12,721 nucleotides of DNA, taken from positions 1 to 12,721 of the forward strand of contig JAKOGH010001217.1 in assembly GCA_024811115.1 (NCBI GenBank), given 5' to 3'. Under the pieces are notes generated by a model. That model made no database searches, was not told the DNA's origin, and saw nothing but the letters and a program-made list of their open reading frames with translations. Below are positions 7,265 through 12,721 of this stretch, piece by piece. How positions within the stretch are numbered: position 1 is the first letter of the stretch; each line of letters starts with the position of its first letter. Source of the stretch: Terana coerulea. Its lineage: Eukaryota; Basidiomycota; Agaricomycetes; Polyporales; Phanerochaetaceae. Made by a program: the position numbers and the translations under genes.

Positions 7265-8240
7265 CATACGTATCGGAGGATCCGGCTCGTCGGCTCGCAA
7301 CTTTGAAGCGACACGCGAAAACCTCAGGCTCTCACTTCTGGCAGACGCAGAGACTTTGTGGCGTCCGTGGTCGCCGCAGTTAGGCCTCTGTTCGGTCCAG
7401 TGGTTGGTTCCTCCCTCCAACCTCGGCGCTGCCAGTCTGCATTGTCGCAGCCCCTCCCCGCAATTATCAGTGCTTGATCTCGACGGAAGAAAGTGGCTTT
7501 GTCGGTCAGATGTCGTTGTTCAACATGGACGTAGTGTACGCCGTGCGCTTTGAGATTATATTTTCCGGGTACTCACTCCGTGCATCATCTGCGTAGCAGA
7601 CGTCCCTCCACGGCGGTCACCATTCGCCGACGCTATTTTACGGTCGAGGATCAGCGCAGAGCTACAGTCCCGTGCCAGGATGACATCGACCGTCGTCACG
7701 ACGTGTGAACGTCGGACTCGTGGTGAGCACGCTTTACCCTTGCATTCTCGCATGGTCCCGCGCGCCCGCGGCCGTTTTGCAAATGTACACGAATATCGGG
7801 CATACCCTCGCCATTGCCTCTTGGTTCTTTTGGGCTGTGTATTGTCGTCACGTTCATATGTCGAGAACACGCGGCTGATGCGTGAGGTCATACATTGACA
7901 TATGTATGACCTCGTCAGCACCTCTACGGTTCACTGCACCTACACGGCCGCAGGGTCCCTGTTACGAAAGTTGCGCTGGCGGGATAACATTACGAGTGTG
8001 ACGATAGGCAGCTTTCAGTGCAACTAACATCGATTTTTTCCAACTAGGGCAGACTTGAGACGGTAATCCTAACACTCCCCATGCTGCACGATTCAAATTC
8101 GGAGTTCGGACGACTGAATGCACGCCAAAAACATGCTTCTTACCCTCACCTTTGCCGCCGATATGTCATGCGTGTGGGATACCGTGACCTGTCCCTTGGT
8201 GGCGACACGCTCCGTTCTGGGAAGGCCATTCAGGTACGCG
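7265..8240 (+). repeat. Third, diverged copy of the hydrophobin upstream block
   Basis: The block starts with sequence matching the unknown coding fragment (frame SEDPARRLATLKRH). It continues through weak matches to 3360-3560 and 3830-3960 (CACGAATATCGGG.., GGCTGATG.GTGA, CATTGACATAT). It ends with CTTGGTGGCGACAC and CATTCAGGTACGCG at 8190-8240, matching TTGGTGGCGACACTTTCC and CATCAGGTACGCC upstream of gene 1. Order and orientation match the gene 1 flank, so gene 1 and gene 2 probably arose by tandem duplication of a unit of about 3.9 kb. No intact gene is seen inside it. Confidence 0.6.
7884..7913. repeat. Perfect 12-bp stem, 6-nt loop inverted repeat
   Basis: GAGGTCATACAT (7884-7895), loop TGACAT, then ATGTATGACCTC (7902-7913). 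Imperfect pairing continues outward (GCTGATGCGT with GTCAGC). The equivalent place in the other block copies carries GATATCATTCAATGACATAT, which is not a perfect stem. The strong hairpin is therefore specific to this copy. Confidence 0.8.
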
Positions 8241-8386
8241 CGACGACTTCTTCGCCGTATTTGACTGACTGGCTGTGTGTCTTGTCCGTCAGATGTGACA
8301 AGGCTCCGCGTCGCCGTTGAGGAAGAGCGTCTCTGCGTCTCGTGCTGTGGAGCTTTGCAACGACGCCGACACGCCGATGTCAAAAA

Positions 8387-8400
8387 CATACTACGTCGTC
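8387..8400 (+). promoter_or_regulatory. Shared promoter element CATACTACGTCGTC, gene 2
   Basis: Identical to 4493-4506 upstream of gene 1, and at nearly the same distance (61 nt) from the TATA box. Confidence 0.55.
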
Positions 8401-8447
8401 GGTGCTCTGCTGCGCCTTTCTCGGCATGCCATTGAATATAGAGCACA

Positions 8448-8453
8448 TATAAG
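8448..8453 (+). promoter_or_regulatory. TATA box of hydrophobin gene 2
   Basis: TATAAG in GAGCACATATAAG, 90 nt upstream of the ATG at 8538. The promoter looks intact although the coding sequence is frameshifted. Confidence 0.72.
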
Positions 8454-8537
8454 GGCACGCAACTCGACGACTCATCCTCAGCAACCAGCACTCACCTCCA
8501 GTGTTCCTGCACTCTCCAGCACTCTCCAGCAAACAAG

Positions 8538-9188
8538 ATGTTCTCCCGCCTCCTCTCGACCATCGTGCTCGCCCTCCCTCTTCTTGCGGTCGCCACACCC
8601 GTGGCCCGCGACGCCGAGGGGAAACGCCAGCTTGGCGGCATCCTGCCCCGGGCCTTCTCCCCACGGGCATTCTGCCGCCGGGTCTCCTGCCCACGGGCCT
8701 TTTGCCGACTGGCATTCTGCCGCCGGGGCTCCTGCCCACTGGTATTCTCCGCAAGGACCTCCTGCCGACTGGCATTCTCCCCACCGGCATTCTCCCCACC
8801 GGCCTGCCGCTGCCCACCGGTATTTTGGGCGGCAGCACGCCGACGACGGCCTGCTGCGCCAGCACCGAGGCCGTACGTGTCGAATTCCCCTTTCTCCCTT
8901 CTGAAGTGCGTGCTGAATAGTTCGATACAGGCCAACTCGCTGGCTGGCTCCGCCGTGCTTGGGCTGCTCGGCATCGATGCGAGCGATATCAATGCCCTAG
9001 TCGGCTTGACGTGCTCGCCCATCAGCGTCATTGGCGTCGGCTCTGGCTCGGAGTGCAGCGGCACGACCGTCAACTGCTCCAACGGGATCGTCGTAAGTCG
9101 CTCGCACTTTTCTTACTCCCTGGTCTCTGTATGCTGATATAATGTGCAGGGCAGCATCGGTGTCGGATGCGTTCCTGTCAGCCTTTGA
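8538..9188 (+). pseudogene. Single-module hydrophobin with [10 protein letters not shown] repeats, 1-nt frameshift in exon 1
   Basis: Exons are 8538-8872, 8931-9092 and 9150-9188, with introns of 58 and 57 nt. The product begins [19 protein letters not shown] (signal peptide) followed by a KR site and QL. After GGIL the reading frame shifts by one at a C run near 8644-8647 (CCCC where CCCCC is expected). The other frame then gives [16 protein letters not shown] and further units up to the CC doublet. Exon 2 is a full module ([38 protein letters not shown]) and exon 3 ends IGVGCVPVSL. A continuous product would have about 178 residues. There is no first cysteine, and the sixth is Asn in an NCS sequon. 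The promoter is intact, so a sequencing or assembly indel is a real alternative. Retention of intron 1 also restores the frame to the module. Confidence 0.85.
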
Positions 9189-9212
9189 GCTCCCCTGGGC
9201 GAAATTAGCCTC

Positions 9213-9276
9213 GTACGTTCTCTCATAATTATATTTGTATCCACAATATCTCAAACGCTTGCTACATCTTCTGTAG
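9213..9276 (+). other. Predicted 3'UTR intron of gene 2
   Basis: GTACGT at 9213 to CTGTAG at 9276 (64 nt), starting 24 nt after the stop. It aligns in position with the candidate 3'UTR introns of genes 3 and 4. The branch site is weaker than in gene 3. Confidence 0.45.
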
Positions 9277-9329
9277 AGCACTGCCGATATTGGATAGGAT
9301 TTTTCTGTTGTACTATAAACGATGTTCTC

Positions 9330-9453
9330 ACGAAGGCGGGGGAGGAGAAGCAGGAGTTTTGAACGTTGCGGGGAGAACGGACGACAAGTGGACTTTTGAA
9401 CTATGCGAATGTAAATCATGTACGCACGACTGAATGAAATGTACGAGGATGTA
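9330..9453 (+). repeat. Conserved 3'-flank element, gene 2 copy
   Basis: The sequence contains GAGAAGCAGGAG.TTTGAA, GGACGACAAGTGGACTTTTG and TATGCGAATGTAAATCATG. The same run follows gene 3 (11881-11970) and gene 4 (minus, about 12425-12340). It is absent after gene 1. It probably lies in the 3'UTR or at the polyadenylation region. Confidence 0.65.
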
Positions 9454-10056
9454 TACCTTGCATGGAGTACTGTCTGAAGCGATCTGTGGGACAACCCTCT
9501 GTTTCGCCTTCGTCTTGGCTCCTTGCTACTTATTTGACACGCTAAGCCTAGGACCACCGGCGCTTCGGCGCTTCAGCCTTGTCTTTCTGCGTCCATCATG
9601 AACTGCATCTCCCTGCACCCTCGAGTCCTCCTGGCGTGCACCCGCACGGCACTCTACACCGACATACTCATATCGCTCTACAGCCACTCTACTCTCGCTG
9701 GGACCTGCCGAGGCACAAGTCGTCCAGTGTTCTGAAGCCCGCGCATGTCGCGCTGGCTTGCTCTCCGCCACCCCTCCCCGTGGCCGAGATCCCTTTTCAT
9801 GCACGACGGCTTGCTCGAGCGACGCGGGTGGAGGATGCGTGGCTTTGCTTCAGAGTCTGGCAAGCAGACCTAGGTGACGTGACGACTGGTGCCCCGAAGA
9901 TGCGCACGGCAGGCAGAGAACAGGGAGACAGTCGCGGCCCCGACTCTGGGACGGACTCGGATCTTACTTACATGTCGCCTGTCACGACGCGTCGATGCGC
10001 CGTGTTGCGGCGTTCCGCGAGGTGTTTGGGTGCGCCACGGAGGCATGGTGGTGGAT
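9454..10056. other. Intergenic region, no supported gene
   Basis: A long plus-strand frame (9579-10187) and a minus frame (9526-9804) overlap each other. They carry no recognisable domain, and the plus frame runs on into the dispersed repeat. I treat both as chance open frames in GC-rich DNA. Confidence 0.5.
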
Positions 10057-10385
10057 GCAGCCGGCGCTTCACGTCTCTCTTCCCGCCTTCACCAGGTTCA
10101 CCTGCTCGCGGCCCCGCACCGACATGCAAAGACACCACAGACCCTGGCCTCTTTTATCGCACCCGCTTCTATTCTCGAGAACGGTAATGTAGACGCGTCA
10201 CGACCGGACGCCTCCCTGCGCTGACGCCTTCCCAGCGACGGTCCAGGGTGCACAAACCGAGATCAACGCGCCCGCGGAGAACGTAGGGTGTGTACGTATA
10301 CGCCGCTGCGGGAAGAAGGCAACGGGTAATGCTGCGGGCGCGCCCTCTTCATGCGCATCGCGTCGCTTGAGGTCTGGCTACTGCC
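10057..10385 (+). repeat. Dispersed repeat, copy B
   Basis: This is the direct copy of 2197-2577. It shares CGTCTCTCTTCCCGCCTTCA, TCTCGAGAACGGTA, GTAGACGCGTCACGACCGGA and GGTCCAGGGTGCACAAA, and has a shorter right half. Copy B directly abuts the first hydrophobin relic. Because the two copies sit in different contexts, it behaves as an independent repeat and not as part of the hydrophobin unit. Confidence 0.75.
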
Positions 10386-10394
10386 CTCTCGTGC

Positions 10395-10595
10395 ATCCCG
10401 TATGGCAGGGCAGAGCTGCAGTCGGCCGCTGACGATGCGCCACGCATGCCGCCCCGCCACCGGCTCCGCGTGCAGCAGCATGACCGTACCTTGTACTGAC
10501 GGTGTTTTCGTACGTCCCTTCGCGTCCGCCTCCGCTTCACGGCTCGTTTCTCATTGCATATAGCTAGCGGCAGCGGCATCGCAGCACGAAGGGCT
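10395..10595 (+). pseudogene. Hydrophobin exon-2 relic 1
   Basis: The end of a hydrophobin exon is recognisable at about 10459-10509: frame TGSACSSMTVPCTDGVF, against [17 protein letters not shown] in gene 1. It is followed by GTACGT at 10510 and an acceptor TATAG at 10563, a 54-nt intron like the last intron of gene 1. The next exon has decayed (GGCAGCGGCATCGCA in place of the GVGIGC codons). No start or signal peptide remains, so it is a dead fragment. Proline replaces the sixth cysteine. Confidence 0.7.
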
Positions 10596-10599
10596 CGAA

Positions 10600-10800
10600 A
10601 GTCGACTGGTGAGTGTCTCAACGGTTACAGTTTGGCTGCTTGGCTGACACTGAATTTTGCGAAGGCACTAAGCACCCTCATGGCTTTGAGCTGCACCATC
10701 CCGGTATCCCGCGACGCACATTTCGGACCGAAGCTCGACCGGTGCTGCCTCCCACTTCGATGCGTTGCTAACGCCGGTCGGTTCTCAGCGTGAACATGCC
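10600..10800 (+). repeat. Copy of the gene 1 5'-flank segment
   Basis: The sequence GCACTAAGCACCCTCATGGC through ACCGAAGCTCGACC.G.GCTGCCT matches 4115-4195 upstream of gene 1 (CCGAAGCGTCCTCATAGC; TCGAAGCTCGACCAGCGCTG). Together with relic 1 it forms a unit that is repeated about 492 nt further on. Confidence 0.65.
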
Positions 10801-10879
10801 TGGGCCTGCGCGCACACCTGCACGCACCAGCGGCGGGCGACGCCCTGTCCGCAACCCGTGCGACAGGGCACGGGAGGGC

Positions 10880-11075
10880 CGCCGCCGCTGACAATGCGCC
10901 ACGCAGGTCGCCGCCGCCCCAGGCGCTGCTGCCCGTTCGCCCATCGGCGTCGCCGGCGTCCGCGTGCAGCGGCACGACTGCTTTGCACTGGCAGCGTTCG
11001 CGCATGTCTGTTTACGCCCGCGTTCACTTCCCGGCTCGTTCCTCGCCGCATATGGTGGGCGGCAGAGGCGTCGCA
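10880..11075 (+). pseudogene. Hydrophobin exon relic 2
   Basis: TTCGCCCATCGGCGTCGCCG and GCGTGCAGCGGCACGACTG correspond to the SPISVVGV and CSGSTV codons of a module, but no frame is intact. The tail CCGGCTCGTTCCTCGCCGCA parallels ACGGCTCGTTTCTCATTGCA of relic 1, at a spacing of about 492 nt. Both relics also share CTGAC.ATGCGCCACGCA upstream. The two relics are therefore a tandem duplication. Confidence 0.6.
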
Positions 11076-11119
11076 GGACGAAGGTTTCGCGCGTAGCCTA
11101 GTGGGTGCCGCACATATTG

Positions 11120-11250
11120 TAGGCTGGAAGCTTAGCGGACGTTGAGCTTCGCAGAGGCACGAAGTGTCCTCGGGGCATTCATACATCGGCCGGTGTCGCA
11201 CTGCGCCATCCTCAGCTCGCCATTTGTTGTATTTGAAGCGTGTACAAGTG
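11120..11250 (+). promoter_or_regulatory. Degraded promoter region of gene 3
   Basis: The sequence starts with the 5'-flank segment (GCACGAAGTGTCCTCGGGGC, compare CCCGAAGCGTCCTCATAGC at 4115). It then jumps directly to the promoter element (CATACATCGGCCGG at 11180), so about 350 nt present in gene 1 are missing. At the aligned TATA position the sequence is TACAAG (11243-11248) where genes 1 and 2 have TATAAG. Expression of gene 3 is therefore doubtful. Confidence 0.5.
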
Positions 11251-11319
11251 CACATCCTTGGTCCAAAGGTTGTTCGCCGGCAAATAGCACTCACACCCAG
11301 CACCTCTCAAGCAAACAAG

Positions 11320-11742
11320 ATGTTCTCTCACGTTCTCTCCGCCTCCGTCCTCGCCCTCCCTCTTCTTGTGTTCACGACGCCCCGTTGCGCGTGATGACAC
11401 CGCCACCACGGCCTGCTGCGCCAGCACCGAGTCTGTGAGTAGCATTCACCTCTACATGAATTCTCTCTCGTTGAGGATGCGTAAACTAGGCCAACTCGGC
11501 CGCTGGATCTGCTTCGCTCACTCTTGTTAGTGTTGTACTTAGCGACCTCAACGTCCTGCTCGGCCTGGACTGCTCGCCTATCAGCGACGTCGGCTCCGGC
11601 TCTGTGTGCAGCGGTACGACTGTCAGCTGCTCCGATGGGGTTGTCGTGAGTTGCTTGCGCGCCACTCTTATCCCAGATCCCGGCATGCTGATGTTTTGTG
11701 CAGAATGGCGTCGGTATCGGGTGTGTGCCTATCACCGTTTGA
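11320..11742 (+). pseudogene. Single-module hydrophobin lacking repeat domain, 1-nt frameshift
   Basis: Exons are 11320-11434, 11490-11645 and 11704-11742, with introns of 55 and 58 nt. The ATG lies in the same ACAAGATG context as its paralogues. The signal peptide [16 protein letters not shown] is intact. An extra C near 11380-11383 (CCCC where CCC is expected) then sends the frame to TGA at 11392. In the other frame the peptide goes on through a short TPVARD-type stretch to [10 protein letters not shown], with neither KR nor LPTGI repeats. Exon 2 is diverged (VVLSDLNVLLGLDCSPIS) and two residues shorter, and exon 3 ends IGCVPITV. The sixth cysteine is Ser and the first is absent. Together with the altered TATA box this suggests a pseudogene, though an indel error cannot be excluded. 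Confidence 0.82.
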
Positions 11743-11768
11743 GCTTCAGCTTCGCCGGGACTACCACC

Positions 11769-11829
11769 GTATGTCCTCTTAATACTTGTTTATCCGCCAT
11801 ATCTCGAACTAATGATGCATTTTCTGCAG
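11769..11829 (+). other. Predicted 3'UTR intron of gene 3
   Basis: GTATGT at 11769, branch-like CTAAT at 11809 and CTGCAG ending at 11829 (61 nt). It starts 26 nt after the stop, so it should not trigger the nonsense-mediated decay rule of about 50 nt. Confidence 0.6.
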
Positions 11830-12075
11830 CGCAGTGCTGATATCAGTTGTAATTCTGCTGCGCTTTCAACCATGTTGCCACGGAAGAGGGGGAGAAGCAG
11901 GAGCTTTGAATGTTGCGGAGGGAATGGACGACAAGTGGACTTTTGAATCATGCGAATGTAAATCATGCACCTACGCCTGACCAAAATGTACGAGTATGTT
12001 GAAGGGATCCTACCAGCCAGTTTCTTTTTTGTGCTGATGACGCATGGTTGATGATGTGCAAATGAAGCACAATCT

Positions 12076-12132
12076 GCCACCAAATTCGCCCTGCTTGATC
12101 TTCTTGGCATCGACGCAAGCGACGTCAACCTC
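12076..12132 (+). pseudogene. Hydrophobin exon-2 relic in left palindrome arm
   Basis: The frame [19 protein letters not shown] matches [21 protein letters not shown] of the active modules. It breaks off at the palindrome spacer. No splice acceptor AG lies directly before it. Confidence 0.8.
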
Positions 12133-12140
12133 GGACTCGG

Positions 12141-12236
12141 CGGTGACGGGCTGATGGGCGAGCAGGACAGGCTGATGAGGACGTTGACGTCGCTTGCGTC
12201 GATGCCGAGAAGATCAAGCAGGGCGAATTTGGCGGC
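12141..12236 (-). pseudogene. Hydrophobin exon-2 relic in right palindrome arm and spacer
   Basis: Read on the minus strand it gives [20 protein letters not shown], then ISLSCSPIS, before running into PSPPSP. It extends further into the module than the left-arm relic, so the spacer is made of the continuation of this copy. Confidence 0.8.
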
Positions 12237-12483
12237 AGATTGTGCTTCGTTTGCACATCATCAACCATGCGCCATCGGCACAAAAAGAAACTGGTTGGTA
12301 GGATCCCTTCAACATACTTGTACATTTCAGTCAGGTGTAGGTACATGATTTACATTTGCATAATTCAAAAGTCCACTTGTCGTCCATTCTCCTCTGCAAC
12401 ATTCAAAGCTCCTGCTTCTCCCCCCTCCTCCGCGACAACATGGTTGAAAGCGCAGCAGAATCACAGCTGATATCAACATTGCA

Positions 12484-12544
12484 CTGCAGAAAATGTATCA
12501 TTAGTTCGAGATATGGCGGATAAACAAGTATTAAGAGGACGTAC
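12484..12544 (-). other. Predicted 3'UTR intron of gene 4
   Basis: On the minus strand GTACGT starts at 12544 and CTGCAG ends at 12484 (61 nt, the same length as in gene 3). It starts 26 nt after the gene 4 stop. Confidence 0.55.
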
Positions 12545-12570
12545 GGTGGTAGTCCCGGCGAAGCTCAAGC

Positions 12571-12721
12571 TCAAAGGGTGACAGGCACGCATCCGACACC
12601 GATGCCATTCTGTACAAAAATCAGCATGCGGGGATCTGGGATAACAGTGGCGCGCAAGCAACTCACAACGATCTCGTTAGAGCAGCTGACGGTCACGCTG
12701 CCGCACTCAGAGACCGAGCCG
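12571..12721 (-). CDS. Hydrophobin gene 4, 3' part (runs off window)
   Basis: The minus strand shows the end of a module exon (12721-12667, frame GSVSECGSVTVSCSNEIV), a 57-nt intron (12666-12610, GTGAGT to TACAG) and a final exon (12609-12571) encoding NGIGVGCVPVTL and TGA. No disruption is visible in the part seen. As in the other copies, the sixth cysteine is replaced by Ser (TVSC). The gene is convergent with gene 3, and the rest lies beyond the window. Confidence 0.85.
   Translation of the reverse strand, partial: GSVSECGSVTVSCSNEIVVSCLRATVIPDPRMLIFVQNGIGVGCVPVTL

Larger units (their letters stand above)
11591..12721. repeat. Large imperfect palindrome joining genes 3 and 4 tail to tail
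   Basis: The left arm runs from at least 11591 to 12129 and the right arm from 12183 to the window edge. The centre is near 12156 and the spacer is about 53 nt. By eye the arms are roughly 90% identical downstream of the genes, e.g. TCCTCTTAATACTTGTTTAT, GGACGACAAGTGGACTTTTG and CCCTGCTTGATCTTCT. Identity is lower within the genes. The arms carry the 3' exons of genes 3 and 4, their 3'UTR introns, the conserved 3' element and exon-2 relics. The right limit is unknown because the window ends. Confidence 0.92.

Noticed and set aside
8380..9082. Antisense open frames across gene 2 (8380-8865, 8492-9082)
   Set aside because: Same cause as in gene 1: GC-rich repeat shadow of the plus-strand exon.
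9579..10187. 202-codon plus-strand open frame
   Set aside because: No recognised domain; it overlaps an antisense frame and runs into the dispersed repeat; no splice or promoter support.
1..12721. CRISPR arrays, tRNA, rRNA, bacterial operons or a biosynthetic cluster
   Set aside because: No regularly spaced direct repeats with unique spacers, no cloverleaf sequences recognised, and no enzyme genes seen.

Overview
The window looks like genomic DNA of a filamentous basidiomycete (probably Agaricomycetes). The evidence is GC-rich coding exons cut by short (54-66 nt) GT-AG introns, TATA boxes about 90 nt upstream of start codons, and genes whose products match class I hydrophobins: a signal peptide, a CC doublet, then [16 protein letters not shown] and IGCVPI motifs. 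No bacterial features, tRNA, rRNA or CRISPR were seen.

Layout. 1-1190: no convincing gene; AT-rich from about 810, ending in a CCCTTA hexamer tract. 1196-2100 (minus) and about 3325-4345 (plus): a large inverted repeat. Its right arm is the 5' flank of hydrophobin gene 1, and its left arm is an orphan copy with no hydrophobin attached. Between the arms lie a dispersed repeat (2197-2577) and a minus-strand coding fragment of unknown function (2626-2943). 4643-6082: gene 1, a seven-exon, 363-residue protein with an LPTGI pentapeptide domain followed by three near-identical hydrophobin modules joined by KKR linkers. 6083-7260: mostly intergenic, AT-rich, with one decayed open frame. About 7265-8240: a third, diverged copy of the upstream block. 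8538-9188: gene 2, one module plus the repeat domain, with a 1-nt frameshift. 9190-10400: 3' flank and a second copy of the dispersed repeat. 10400-11200: two tandem hydrophobin relics. 11320-11742: gene 3, one module, no repeat domain, frameshifted, with a degraded TATA box. 11591-12721: a large palindrome joining gene 3 tail-to-tail with gene 4, which runs off the right edge on the minus strand.

Together this is a hydrophobin birth-and-death cluster built by tandem and inverted duplication. Gene 1 is the only copy that is visibly complete and intact. Its architecture (secreted, dibasic sites, three hydrophobin units) suggests a polyprotein that the Golgi protease Kex2 could cut into several surface-active proteins plus an LPTGI peptide. 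All copies lack the first and sixth cysteines of the canonical eight. Those two are disulfide partners in hydrophobins, so the loss appears to be one coordinated event in this subfamily. Processing, assembly behaviour and RNA silencing from the palindrome are inferences, not observations.
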